The translations under genes were made by a program, and so were the position numbers. Below, piece by piece: positions 14,617 through 23,058 of a stretch of DNA of 33,695 bases. Below the pieces are notes generated by a model. That model did no database searches, was not told where the DNA came from, and saw nothing but the letters and a program-made list of their open reading frames with translations. Source of the stretch: Sphingosinicella soli (lineage in GTDB: Bacteria; Pseudomonadota; Alphaproteobacteria; Sphingomonadales; Sphingomonadaceae); assembly GCF_014199685.1 (NCBI RefSeq), contig NZ_JACHNZ010000042.1, forward strand, positions 1-33,695, in the 5' to 3' direction. Within the stretch, counting starts at the first letter, position 1. The number at the start of each line of letters is the position of its first letter.

Positions 14617-15629
14617 GCGCGCTATCCCCCCTCTGGATCAGCGAAGCCGAAGTCGTTGTGCTGATGGACCTTGGCGAAGCGATTGACGCGCTCGAGGCGG
14701 GGCTCCGCCTGCAGGCAGATGGCGCCGCCGCGAACATGAGCAAAACCCATGTCAGCTGGGACGGCGGCAATACGTTGCACGCCATCGGCGCAGCGTTCGA
14801 AGGTGCCAATATCATAGGCACCAAGAGTTGGGCTCATACGCATGGTGGGGCGACGCCGCTGCTGCTGCTGTGGGATGCCGAGAGCGGTGCGCTGCTCGCG
14901 ATCGTTGAGGCTTTCGCGATGGGGCAGATGCGGACGGGCGCGATGTCGGGCGTGGCCACGCGCTGGATGTCCGCGCGCGACGCAGATTGCTTCGCGCTGT
15001 TTGGAACCGGAAAGCAGTCGCTCGCGCAGCTTGCAGCGGCCGCAGCGGTCAGATCGCTGCGCACTGTCCGCATTTGGGGCCGGGACAAGGCTAAGCGGTC
15101 TTCTTTCGTCGAACGGGCGAAGGAATTGGGTTATGACTTCGCGATAGAGACGCCCGACAGCCTCGAGCAGGCTGCCGATGGTGCGTCGATCCTGACGCTT
15201 GCGACGCGCGCGCGCGAGCCTTTTCTGACCGCCTCCATGGTCGCGCGGGGGGCGCACATCAACGCGATCGGGGCGATAACGCCCGAGCGCGAGGAATTCA
15301 CTCAGGATATTCTGACGCGATCCCAGCTGACGGCGGCGGACGATCCCATCGCCGCGCGAAAGCTCTCCCGCGAATTCGGCCGCTTCTATGCTGACGACGA
15401 TGCGCGCTGGACCGACGTGCAGGCCATCAGCGCACTGGTCGCGGGGGGATTGCCGCGACCCGCCGATACGGACCTTTCCGTCTTCAAGGCGATGGGCATG
15501 GGCGTGTCGGATCTGGCGCTCGGTATCGACATCTACCGGCGCGCGCGGGCGCGCAATCTCGGACGCCAGTTCGATCAGCCGCGCAGGTCCGCTGCGCGTC
15601 TCGGCAAGACTTTGGGGGGCAAGCGATGA
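14613..15629 (+). CDS. Ornithine cyclodeaminase / mu-crystallin family protein
   Basis: A 338-aa NAD(P)-binding protein of the OCD/mu-crystallin family. Landmarks are the N-terminal substrate domain with MSKTHVSW and GTKSWAHT, the segment AFAMGQMRTGAMSGVATRWMSA, the Rossmann motif LFGTGKQSLAQL (GTGKQS in place of the usual GxGxQA), and GAHINAIGAITPEREEF. Members reduce cyclic imines, dehydrogenate N-alkyl amino acids or cyclise ornithine. GTG start at 14613 overlaps the CMD stop, and the gene ends in an ATGA overlap with the bicupin. An imine- or keto-reducing enzyme within an aromatic ring-cleavage operon is unusual; it may act on a pathway keto acid or an aminated intermediate. Family certain, substrate unknown. 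Confidence 0.83.
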   Translation: MSALSPLWISEAEVVVLMDLGEAIDALEAGLRLQADGAAANMSKTHVSWDGGNTLHAIGAAFEGANIIGTKSWAHTHGGATPLLLLWDAESGALLAIVEAFAMGQMRTGAMSGVATRWMSARDADCFALFGTGKQSLAQLAAAAAVRSLRTVRIWGRDKAKRSSFVERAKELGYDFAIETPDSLEQAADGASILTLATRAREPFLTASMVARGAHINAIGAITPEREEFTQDILTRSQLTAADDPIAARKLSREFGRFYADDDARWTDVQAISALVAGGLPRPADTDLSVFKAMGMGVSDLALGIDIYRRARARNLGRQFDQPRRSAARLGKTLGGKR

Positions 15630-16735
15630 GCGATTACAAGATTGGTTTCGATGCGGCGGAAGCTGTCTTCTCCGACAACAGCGGGAAGCCGCCGGCGGCC
15701 AATCAGCCATGGGCACCGGTGACCATCACGCGCGAGCAGATCGACGCTGAGGTCGAGCGGCTGGCGGCGCTGGACGCACCAGCCAATGGACGCCGGCAGT
15801 CGGTGATCGTGCACCCGAGCGCTCTGCCGTGGGCGGCGGGGCTTGCCCCTGGCATTCAGGTAACGCTGTGTGTGCTCAAGCCTGGCGAGCAAACAAGCCC
15901 GTTCCGGCATAATGCCACCGACGTCAGCTTCTGCATCCGGGGCAGCGGGCGGGCCCTTTCCGGCGGCCGGGAGATCAGTTTCAGTCAGTTCGATGTGTGG
16001 AACACCCCGTCCTACACGACCCAATATCGCGTCAACGATGGCGATGACCTTCAGGTATGCCTCCATTATTCGAATGCCGCACTGCTCCAATATATGCAGA
16101 TATACATCTCGGAAGACGACGCGCCGATCAGCGCGCCAGTGGCCGAAGAGCATGAGGATAGCGATCCCCGCCGCAAGAGCCCGTTCGGGGTTTTCGAGAT
16201 CGGCGACGGGGCGATGCTGATGCCCTATGAGCTGCTGATCAACCCGCCCTCGGTCCAGTCGCCCGCACTCTATTGGCCGTGGGAACGGGTCCGGGCCGAG
16301 TTGCGTAAGTTGGAGGATCTTGGTCAGGACTATGTCGGCCGGCGTCTCTACTTGCTCTACAATCCCATGACTGGCCGCACCAATGGGACCACCCCCAGCT
16401 TCTTCGCGACCATCACGATCCGCCCGCCCAATATCGTCGATCGTCCGCATCGGCATGTGTCGGCAGCGATCAACTATTATTTCCAGGGTACAGGACGCAG
16501 TTCCGTCGCCGGAAACGTCTATGAATGGAAGGCGGGCGATCTGATGCTCTCGGCGCCAGGTTGGGCCGTGCACAATCACGCGTCCTATGACGAGCCGGTT
16601 TATGAGCTGACCATCCAGGATCAGCCACTCAACATCGCGATGGAATCGTTGCTCTGGCAGGAGAGCATGAAGGAGGCGCCTGCGCTCCTTGGCGCCCAGA
16701 CCGGCTTTCAAACCAATCGCAAGGCAGGAAACTGA
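15626..16735 (+). CDS. Gentisate 1,2-dioxygenase-like bicupin
   Basis: A 369-aa bicupin of the gentisate/1-hydroxy-2-naphthoate dioxygenase type, which cleaves the ring between a carboxylated and a hydroxylated carbon using Fe(II). The first cupin spans about residues 75-150 (SPFRHNATDVSFCIRGSGRAL). The second spans about 260-330 and carries RPHRHVSAAINYYFQGTG with H275 and H277, then GWAVHNHAS with H316 and H318, a complete His set. In known gentisate dioxygenases the functional metal site is in the N-terminal cupin, so a full site in the C-terminal cupin is notable. It starts in an ATGA overlap with the OCD-family gene and precedes the aldolase by 3 nt. Confidence 0.8.
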   Translation: MSDYKIGFDAAEAVFSDNSGKPPAANQPWAPVTITREQIDAEVERLAALDAPANGRRQSVIVHPSALPWAAGLAPGIQVTLCVLKPGEQTSPFRHNATDVSFCIRGSGRALSGGREISFSQFDVWNTPSYTTQYRVNDGDDLQVCLHYSNAALLQYMQIYISEDDAPISAPVAEEHEDSDPRRKSPFGVFEIGDGAMLMPYELLINPPSVQSPALYWPWERVRAELRKLEDLGQDYVGRRLYLLYNPMTGRTNGTTPSFFATITIRPPNIVDRPHRHVSAAINYYFQGTGRSSVAGNVYEWKAGDLMLSAPGWAVHNHASYDEPVYELTIQDQPLNIAMESLLWQESMKEAPALLGAQTGFQTNRKAGN

Positions 16736-16738
16736 CCC

Positions 16739-17656
16739 ATGATTCAACTCGACACCAATTTTCTGCGCGGCTCCTATCCCCCGGTCATCACGCCGTTCCG
16801 GGAGGATGGCGCGGTTGATTATCCGACTTATGAAAAGCTGATCGATTTTCAGATCGCGGAAGGCAGTCACGGTATCGTCGTCAACGGTACGTCGGCCGAG
16901 CCGAGCGTTTTGACGGTCGACGAACGCAAGGCACTGCTGAAGGCTGCGATTGATGTCGCAGGCGGACGTGTTCCGGTGGTCGCCGCCACCGGCTCCCAGA
17001 GCTTTGCCGAGACGGCGGATCTAACCGAGCACGCGACCAAGATCGGCGCCGACGCCCTGCTGGTCGTGACGCCCTATTATATTCGGCCGCCGCAGCGCGG
17101 GCTTGTCGCCTATTATGAGGAAATCGGTCGGCGCAGCGACCTGCCAACGATGATGTACCATATTCCTGGCCGTGCCGCGGTGAGCGTGTCGATCGAAACG
17201 CTCGAACGCATTGCCGACGCTGTGCCGCATTTCGTTGGCATGAAGCATGCGAGCCTTGAACTGGCCCTGGTGACTGAGGCGCTTGCACTGTTCGGTCCCG
17301 AATTCCGGATTTTCGTGGGGCTCGAGGAACTGAGCTTCCCGATGCTTGCGATGGGAGCGTGCGGCATGGTCAATGCGGTAAGCAACATCGCGCCCAAGCC
17401 CGTCGTGGCACTATATGACGCGGTGGCTCGGGGCGACATGGCGGCGGCGCGGCAGTGCCATTTCGACCTGTTCGACCTCAATCGCGCGGTGTTCTACGAT
17501 ACCAATCCGATCGCCATTAAGTATATGGCCAAGCGGCTTGGCCTGCTGCCCGGCAACCATCATCGCCTGCCGCTCCTGCCGGCGACGCCCGATGTCGAAG
17601 CGCGGCTCGACGCAGTCCTACATGCTGCCAAGCTTCTCGAAGAGGAGCTTGCGTGA
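16739..17656 (+). CDS. Dihydrodipicolinate synthase-family (class I) aldolase/hydratase
   Basis: A 305-aa TIM-barrel lyase of the DapA/NanA superfamily, which forms a Schiff base with pyruvate-type substrates. The catalytic lysine is K169 (FVGMKHAS) and the proton-relay tyrosine is Y140 (YHIPGRA). The pyruvate carboxylate loop reads GTSAEP (50-55) instead of GTTGE. YYIRPPQRGL is the family's YYxxPxxxG segment. Since the organism would have a separate housekeeping DapA, and this gene lies between a ring-cleavage cupin and a dienelactone hydrolase, a catabolic hydratase-aldolase that releases pyruvate from a ring-cleavage product is the best inference. The GTSAEP change suggests a substrate other than aspartate semialdehyde. 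Its stop overlaps the next start. Confidence 0.87.
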   Translation: MIQLDTNFLRGSYPPVITPFREDGAVDYPTYEKLIDFQIAEGSHGIVVNGTSAEPSVLTVDERKALLKAAIDVAGGRVPVVAATGSQSFAETADLTEHATKIGADALLVVTPYYIRPPQRGLVAYYEEIGRRSDLPTMMYHIPGRAAVSVSIETLERIADAVPHFVGMKHASLELALVTEALALFGPEFRIFVGLEELSFPMLAMGACGMVNAVSNIAPKPVVALYDAVARGDMAAARQCHFDLFDLNRAVFYDTNPIAIKYMAKRLGLLPGNHHRLPLLPATPDVEARLDAVLHAAKLLEEELA

Positions 17657-18357
17657 TGATCACTATCGACCGTGCAAGCCGCATCACCGTGGATGTGGAG
17701 GACGGCAGCTTCGAAGCGCATGTCAGCTGGCCGACCGATGACGGCGGGTCAGCCCCAGCCGTCATCGTGCTGCAGGAGATTTTTGGCGTGAACGCTTTCG
17801 TTCGCGGGGCATGCGACTGGCTGGCCGCGAACGGCTTCATCGCAGCGGCACCGGACCTGTTCTGGCGACAATCGCCGGGCGTCGAACTGACCGAGGCGGA
17901 TCGCGATCAGGCGGTGGGCTTGATGCAGGGCCTCGATCAGGACAGGGCGGTGACCGATTGTGCGGCATTGATCGAAAGGCTTCGCGCCTTTCCCAAATGT
18001 TCGGGCAAGGTCGGAGCGCTGGGTTACTGCCTCGGCGGCAAGATAGCCTATCTCATGGCTGCGCGTACCTCGATCGATGCCGCCATTGCCTATTATGGCG
18101 TAGGCATCCAGAGCGCTCTCGGCGAAGCCGACGCGGTGAGGGCCCCGCTGCTCCTTCATATCGCCAGCCAGGACACGCTGTGTCCGCCAGCTGCGCAGGA
18201 AAAAATTGTCAGGGCTTTGGCGGGCAACGCCACTGCAAGGACCGAGACTCATCGCGCTGGCCACGCGTTTGCGAGGACGGGCAGCGCCGCCTACGTCGAA
18301 ACGAGCGCTGATCGCGCCAACCAGCACAGTCTCGCCTTCCTGGCCGAGCATCTTTAG
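17656..18357 (+). CDS. Dienelactone hydrolase-family protein
   Basis: A 233-aa alpha/beta hydrolase with the cysteine nucleophile of carboxymethylenebutenolidase: C125 in GYCLGGK, D173 in IASQDT and H203 in AGHAF. The activating glutamate motif QEIFGVN (E41) is also present, so the full DLH catalytic set is intact. Such enzymes hydrolyse dienelactones or other lactones and esters made after ring cleavage. The ATG at 17656 shares one base with the TGA of the aldolase gene; an in-frame GTG immediately before it is also possible. It lies in the operon between the aldolase and the aldehyde dehydrogenase, a typical lower-pathway arrangement. Confidence 0.9.
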   Translation: MITIDRASRITVDVEDGSFEAHVSWPTDDGGSAPAVIVLQEIFGVNAFVRGACDWLAANGFIAAAPDLFWRQSPGVELTEADRDQAVGLMQGLDQDRAVTDCAALIERLRAFPKCSGKVGALGYCLGGKIAYLMAARTSIDAAIAYYGVGIQSALGEADAVRAPLLLHIASQDTLCPPAAQEKIVRALAGNATARTETHRAGHAFARTGSAAYVETSADRANQHSLAFLAEHL

Positions 18358-18385
18358 CGCCCCGCGCCAGCTTCACGGAGGTCTC

Positions 18386-19843
18386 ATGGTGCTTCAAAAG
18401 CAGGCCGCATTCGTTGCCGGTCGATGGATAGCGGTGGGCGACCGTCCCTCGATCGTCGTGGATAACCCATGCGATGGGTCTGAACTGGGACGCGTGCCGA
18501 GCCTGGGCAGGGCGGCGGTTCGCGAAGCGATCGAGGCAGCGGTGGTGGCCCAGGCCAGCTGGCGGCATGTGACTGCGAAAGAGCGTTCGGCGGTGCTACG
18601 GCACTGGTTCTCGTTGATCATGGCGCAGCGCGATGCACTGGCGGCGCTGCTGACGGCCGAACAGGGCAAGCCGATTGGCGAGGCGCTGGCCGAGATCGAT
18701 TATGCGGCGGCTTATGTCGAATGGTTCGCCGAGCAGGCGAAAAGAGTCGAGGGCGACATTCCGGCGAGCCACCGGTCCGATCGGCGAATACTCGTCCTCA
18801 AGCAACCGGTCGGTGTTGTTGCCGCGATAACGCCGTGGAATTTTCCGGCGGCGATGGTGACCCGCAAGCTCGCACCAGCACTCGCCGCCGGCTGCGCGGT
18901 CGTCCTCAAGCCTGCGCCGCAGACGCCTTTTTCTGCGCTCGCGCTCGCCTATCTGGCAGAACAGGCGGGGTTGCCACCGGGACTGTTGAGCGTTCTCACT
19001 GGTCCGGCCGAGGAGATCGGCTGGGAACTGACTAGCCATCCGCAGATACGCAAGCTGACCTTCACAGGCTCGACGGCGACGGGACGGTCGCTGATCGCGG
19101 CAACCGCAGGAACGGTGAAGCGGCTGTCGCTCGAGCTGGGCGGCAATGCCCCGTTCATCGTGTTCGAGGACGCCGACATCGATGCGGCCGTCGATGGCGC
19201 GATCGAGAGCAAGTTTCGCAACGCCGGGCAGACATGCGTTTGCCCCAATCGCTTGTTGGTCCATGATATGGTCCATGACGCGTTTGTCGAACGGCTGGTC
19301 CGGCGCGTAGCGGCGTTCGTGGTAGGTCCCGGGCGTGAGGGCCCGGATATAGGCCCGTTGATCGACCAGCACGCGATTGCCAAGGTCGAAGCGCATGTCG
19401 CCGACGCACTGTCTCGTGGAGCGCGCCTGATGTGCGGCGGCAGCGGCAGCCTGTTGGGCGCAAATTATTTTGAGCCGACTATATTATGCGACGTTACCGC
19501 AGACATGCTCGTCGCGCGGGAAGAAACCTTCGGGCCCGTCGCAGCGATTATGCGCTTCGCGTCCGACGAGGACGCGATCGCCCTCGCGAATGACACCGAG
19601 GCCGGCTTGGCCAGTTATTTCTACACCCGGGACATGGACCGCCTTTTCCGGATCGGGGAGGCGCTGGATTTTGGCATGGTGGGGGTCAACAGCGGCGCGA
19701 TCTCGACCGAAGTTGCGCCGTTCGGGGGCATCAAGCAGTCGGGTTTTGGCCGCGAAGGTTCACGGCACGGAATCGAAGACTATCTCGACATAAAATACCT
19801 TTGTGTAGGCCCGGCAGGGCCAAAACAGACTATGCCATTATAG
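18386..19843 (+). CDS. gabD: NAD(P)-dependent aldehyde dehydrogenase, succinate-semialdehyde dehydrogenase type
   Basis: A 485-aa aldehyde dehydrogenase. The signature LELGGNAPFIVFEDADIDAAVDG with E250 and the catalytic C284 in FRNAGQTCVCPNR are highly characteristic of GabD-type enzymes; C286 is the second cysteine that forms the redox-sensitive disulfide in GabD. The nucleotide site shows TPWNFPAAM and FTGSTATGR. The ATG at 18386 is fixed by GGAGG upstream, 28 nt after the dienelactone hydrolase. It is the last gene of the operon and would oxidise a semialdehyde released by the aldolase to a dicarboxylate entering the TCA cycle. True specificity for succinate semialdehyde is likely by family but not proven. 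Confidence 0.9.
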   Translation: MVLQKQAAFVAGRWIAVGDRPSIVVDNPCDGSELGRVPSLGRAAVREAIEAAVVAQASWRHVTAKERSAVLRHWFSLIMAQRDALAALLTAEQGKPIGEALAEIDYAAAYVEWFAEQAKRVEGDIPASHRSDRRILVLKQPVGVVAAITPWNFPAAMVTRKLAPALAAGCAVVLKPAPQTPFSALALAYLAEQAGLPPGLLSVLTGPAEEIGWELTSHPQIRKLTFTGSTATGRSLIAATAGTVKRLSLELGGNAPFIVFEDADIDAAVDGAIESKFRNAGQTCVCPNRLLVHDMVHDAFVERLVRRVAAFVVGPGREGPDIGPLIDQHAIAKVEAHVADALSRGARLMCGGSGSLLGANYFEPTILCDVTADMLVAREETFGPVAAIMRFASDEDAIALANDTEAGLASYFYTRDMDRLFRIGEALDFGMVGVNSGAISTEVAPFGGIKQSGFGREGSRHGIEDYLDIKYLCVGPAGPKQTMPL

Positions 19844-19866
19844 CGTCACGTGAGCTATAATGGCAT
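19832..19866. promoter_or_regulatory. IclR-type composite operator, copy 7
   Basis: ATGCCATTATAGCGT (19832-19846) and GAGCTATAATGGCAT (19852-19866), starts 20 bp apart. The first box overlaps the gabD stop codon, and the second ends 49 nt before the GST gene, giving that gene its own promoter. Confidence 0.7.
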
Positions 19867-19915
19867 GATTTGGCGCCGAACCCAAACGGCATAAGCGTGC
19901 AGATGGAGGGATCTT

Positions 19916-20629
19916 ATGAAGCTTTACACGTCGAGGGGAGTCGCAAACGGGCGGAAAGTGCGGGCGGTAGCTAGTCATCTTAGGTTGAAGCTGGACTTGA
20001 TATGGCTGGACTATTTCACCGGCGACGTATTTTCGGACGCGTTTGCCCGGCTTAATCCGACACTGCGCCTGCCGGTGCTCGACGACGATGGCTTCCTGCT
20101 GTGGGAAAGCACCGCCATCATTCAGTATCTATGCGGAAAAGTGCCGGGGAACGATCTCTATCCGGAAGACCCGCGCGTGCGCGCTGACATCAACCGCTGG
20201 TTGTCATGGGATCTCGCCCACTACAATCAGCATTATAGCCTGTTGTCACTGGAATCAGTGGTGAAGCCCAAACTTTTAGGACTGCCCAATGATGAGCAAG
20301 CGATCCGCTGGGCCATTCCGCATCTTCATGCCAACGCCGCTATCTTGGATGCACACCTGTCCGGTCGTCGCTATATGGTCGGGGACCGGATAAGCCTCGC
20401 GGATTACGCCATTGGCGCATCGGAGTTCTTCCAGCACCGACTTCCTTTCGACTGGTCGGGATATCCCAATATCAATGCGTTCTACGATCTGATGCGGGCT
20501 GAACCGCATCTTGCATCTACCGCAGTTGAGCCGGAGGAAATGGGTCGTCGCCCGGAAGGCGCGCGGCCATTTATGGAACAGAGCGATCCAAGCTCTGCCG
20601 CGCGACGTTTCGATCACAGCGCGGCCTGA
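19916..20629 (+). CDS. Glutathione S-transferase
   Basis: A 237-aa GST: thioredoxin-like domain with MKLYTSRGVANGRKVRAVASHL, NPTLRLPVLDDDGFLLWESTAIIQYL (cis-proline and the ES glutathione-binding pair), and a helical C-terminal domain with the folding motif MVGDRISLADYAIGA (N-capping box and hydrophobic staple). Position at the end of a ring-cleavage operon suggests isomerisation of a maleylpyruvate- or maleylacetoacetate-like product, as done by zeta-class GSTs in gentisate and homogentisate pathways. The zeta SSCxWRVRIAL motif is not present, so this is inference from context. GGAGGG precedes the start. It is convergent with the M24 gene, only 5 nt apart. Confidence 0.87.
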   Translation: MKLYTSRGVANGRKVRAVASHLRLKLDLIWLDYFTGDVFSDAFARLNPTLRLPVLDDDGFLLWESTAIIQYLCGKVPGNDLYPEDPRVRADINRWLSWDLAHYNQHYSLLSLESVVKPKLLGLPNDEQAIRWAIPHLHANAAILDAHLSGRRYMVGDRISLADYAIGASEFFQHRLPFDWSGYPNINAFYDLMRAEPHLASTAVEPEEMGRRPEGARPFMEQSDPSSAARRFDHSAA

Positions 20630-20634
20630 TTGCC

Positions 20635-21831
20635 TCAAACGGGCAGCGCCGGTCGCTGCCCCAGCCGCTCGGCACCGCCAGTGCGAACAACCACAGTGTC
20701 GCCCCACATGATCTTGCGCCTTCCGTCGGCGGTGGCGAGCGTCGGCTTGACGACGAAGACGGAGTTTTCCTCGATCACCCAGTTCGCGGTCCATTCGTCG
20801 CGAGGACGATTGACGAGAACCGGAGCATCGAGACCCAGACCTCGGCTGTGCGCGATGGGGCTGCAGATATAAGGCGTGCCGGCCGCAGCTTTGGCGCACA
20901 CCCCAACGAGATCGGCGAGCTTGTTACCCGGCTTCATCGCTGCCCAGCACTGTCGTGTGGCTTCATATTGGAGCTCGGCCATCTCCCGTGCGATCGCGTC
21001 GGGGCCGCTTGCCCAATGCGTCATTGCGCCATGGCCGAGATAGCCGCACCATTTGGCATCGACTTCGACCAGCACGGCATCGTCTTTCTCCAACGGCCGA
21101 AGCGATGGCAGCGTGCCCACAAATGGCGGCAGCGGATTGCCCGCGGCCAGCAACAGCAGCGAGGACGGTTCGCTTCCCTGTTCGATCAGCGAAGCCAGCA
21201 TGCGCGCATATATGATGCTTTCGGGTACGCCGGGCCGCCCTTCGCGAACCAGAACGTCAAACGCGGTTTCAACCATACGTGCAGCCTTGGTAAGAAGAGA
21301 GATCTCCTCTTCGCTCTTCACCACGCGTGCTTCGTACATCAGAGCGGTGGCATTGACGAATTCGGCGCGGGGGAGCTTGTCACGCAGCATCGCCATCGCG
21401 CCCTGGCTGACCAGCCCATCCGGCTCACGCGCCACACCTTCGAGACCGGCGATGCCGATGCGTGTGCGCTTGAGCCCCAATTCTCCGATCCGAGCGATCA
21501 CGTCTGGGGTCGCGTTAAAAAAAGCGGTCCGTATGTCGGTCACCCAATTCTGGGCTTGAAGCCAGAAGGATGGTGCGGGCACAGGGCCGGTGATGGCCGT
21601 AACGTCACCGGTCAATGGAAAAACCACCGACACCGACGCGCAGTTACCTCCGACGGACGAAAGGTAGCGCCCGTTGCCATTGCCCTGGTCCCAGCTCGAG
21701 CTGTTGTTGAGCGCGAGGATCAGGTCGATGCCATCCCGGCGCATCAGCGAGCGAACGCGGGCCCAGCGCCGGTCCCGCTCCGCGATCGACATCTTGGGCA
21801 GTAAGGGGGGAGGATAGCTTCCGTCAGCCAT
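20635..21831 (-). CDS. M24 (creatinase/Xaa-Pro peptidase fold) family protein lacking canonical metal ligands
   Basis: A 398-aa protein with an N-terminal creatinase-type domain (RRDGIDLILALNNSS; VFPLTGDVTAITG) and a C-terminal pita-bread domain (SEEEISLLTKAARMVETAF; VEVDAKWCGYLGHGAMTHW; PIAHSRGLGLD). Aligning by motif, the five aminopeptidase metal ligands D-D-H-E-E read D-H-H-K-G here (FVVKPT replaces the IEPG motif, MWGDTVVV the EDTVLV motif). Metallopeptidase activity is therefore unlikely; creatinase, a metal-free amidinohydrolase, and other pita-bread lyases are precedents. ATG 21831 is preferred; an in-frame TTG at 21876 would overlap the upstream stop. It follows the questin-oxidase-like gene in one operon. 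Confidence 0.8.
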   Translation of the reverse strand: MADGSYPPPLLPKMSIAERDRRWARVRSLMRRDGIDLILALNNSSSWDQGNGNGRYLSSVGGNCASVSVVFPLTGDVTAITGPVPAPSFWLQAQNWVTDIRTAFFNATPDVIARIGELGLKRTRIGIAGLEGVAREPDGLVSQGAMAMLRDKLPRAEFVNATALMYEARVVKSEEEISLLTKAARMVETAFDVLVREGRPGVPESIIYARMLASLIEQGSEPSSLLLLAAGNPLPPFVGTLPSLRPLEKDDAVLVEVDAKWCGYLGHGAMTHWASGPDAIAREMAELQYEATRQCWAAMKPGNKLADLVGVCAKAAAGTPYICSPIAHSRGLGLDAPVLVNRPRDEWTANWVIEENSVFVVKPTLATADGRRKIMWGDTVVVRTGGAERLGQRPALPV

Positions 21832-21872
21832 GTCCGATGTCCTTTCCAAAGATCGCGTCAGGAGGCCGGCAT

Positions 21873-22958
21873 TCAACGGAAGAAGCGCAGCAGTTTCGGC
21901 ATGAGCCGGGTGGGCGCGATGAGATAACGTTCGTCGGGACGCAGCGCATATTCGCGCAGACAGGCCTCGGTGAACTTGACCGCATGCTCGTCACCATGTT
22001 CGACCGCGCGTGCGACAAGCTCTTCCGGTGATACAGCCTCGAGGCCATCGGGGACGGTGGTCGAGATCTCCTCATCGTGCGCCGGTGCGAAATTGGTGAC
22101 GATCGAAGCGGTTGCTTCCCACACCGCCAGATAGGTTGGCACATGCAACGCCTCGGGAAGATGGGGGAGCATAAACCGCACCGCTGCAGGGGCCGTCACG
22201 GTGTGGACCAGCGGAATGGGGAAGGTCTTGTCATGGACAAGATTGATCTGCGCATAGGCCAGTGTCATGTCGCTGAGCGCGGCCTGCAGATCCGCAGGAG
22301 AAGCGAGCCGGCTGATCGCATCGGCCCAGCCCCCGATCTGGTCCATGTGATGGCACAGACCTTTTTCGCGGGTTCCAATGCGCATGTCGGCCGGTAGCCG
22401 GGGGATAGCTGCGATGATATCAGGGAAGCTCTCATTCCCGAGCAGGCGATGACGACCAGGAAGCTCGACATAGAGCGACGCCCAATAGGCGAGGCCGGCG
22501 GCCAGCTCACGGAGCTGGAGTGGGGTAGCCCTGCCGTCGGCCAGACCGATACTGCGGACGGCATGGGCCGTTCGCAGTAGTCCATGGGTCAGACCGGATG
22601 CCATGCCGGGCAGCAGGCGCGGCCACCACAGCAGCAGCGCCTCGCGCCATGCCATCTCCTCCATCGAGCGCTCGAACATTTCGCGCCAGTCGCTGGCGCG
22701 CTTGAAGTCGCCTAGCGCCGGACGCCAGCTGGCTTCGTCGCCAGGGTCGATCGCTGCGACGCGATCAGGCATGGGAAGGTGCTTGCGCTTCTGCCGATAC
22801 AGCGTCGCCCAGCGATGAACGAGATCGGCGTGGCCGAGTTGCGCGATGGTCTCCGACGCCATCGCCCAGTGCGTCGAAAAGCCGGGCACCATTTCGAAAC
22901 CGAGATCGGAGCAAATCTCCAGCGCATCGTTCACGGCCTCGAACGACGTAACAGCCAT
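21873..22958 (-). CDS. Questin oxidase family (DUF4243) protein
   Basis: A 361-aa mostly helical protein. Recognisable family blocks are GFSTHWAMASETIAQLG (His in place of the usual FSNHxPM context) near residue 27, ALGDFKRASDWREMF near 81, and WPRLLPGMASGLTHGLLRTAHAVRSIGL near 112-139. The last is the hallmark of questin oxidases and AflY-type Baeyer-Villiger enzymes, which open anthraquinone rings in fungal polyketide biosynthesis. Bacterial members are mostly uncharacterised. The ATG at 22958 has GGAGATG upstream; a TTG at 22985 lies inside the operator. It is first in an operon with the M24 protein, 28 nt downstream of an IclR-type operator. In a catabolic island it may open a quinone or other ring by oxygen insertion (inference). 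Confidence 0.8.
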   Translation of the reverse strand: MAVTSFEAVNDALEICSDLGFEMVPGFSTHWAMASETIAQLGHADLVHRWATLYRQKRKHLPMPDRVAAIDPGDEASWRPALGDFKRASDWREMFERSMEEMAWREALLLWWPRLLPGMASGLTHGLLRTAHAVRSIGLADGRATPLQLRELAAGLAYWASLYVELPGRHRLLGNESFPDIIAAIPRLPADMRIGTREKGLCHHMDQIGGWADAISRLASPADLQAALSDMTLAYAQINLVHDKTFPIPLVHTVTAPAAVRFMLPHLPEALHVPTYLAVWEATASIVTNFAPAHDEEISTTVPDGLEAVSPEELVARAVEHGDEHAVKFTEACLREYALRPDERYLIAPTRLMPKLLRFFR

Positions 22959-22986
22959 CGCACCATCTCCAAACTGGCGCAGCAAC

Positions 22987-23021
22987 GTGCTATAAACGCC
23001 TTACTTGGGCGATAATAGAAA
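22987..23021. promoter_or_regulatory. IclR-type composite operator, copy 8
   Basis: GTGCTATAAACGCCT (22987-23001) and GGGCGATAATAGAAA (23007-23021), starts 20 bp apart, 28 nt upstream of the questin-oxidase-like gene. Confidence 0.68.
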
Positions 23022-23058
23022 TTTCACTGAGATTGTCAACGTGACCGGCCGCCGTTGA

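Noticed and set aside
15575-16870. 431-codon open frame on the minus strand across the bicupin and aldolase genes
   Set aside because: It spans two recognised plus-strand genes, has no family pattern and no ribosome binding site logic; a shadow frame.
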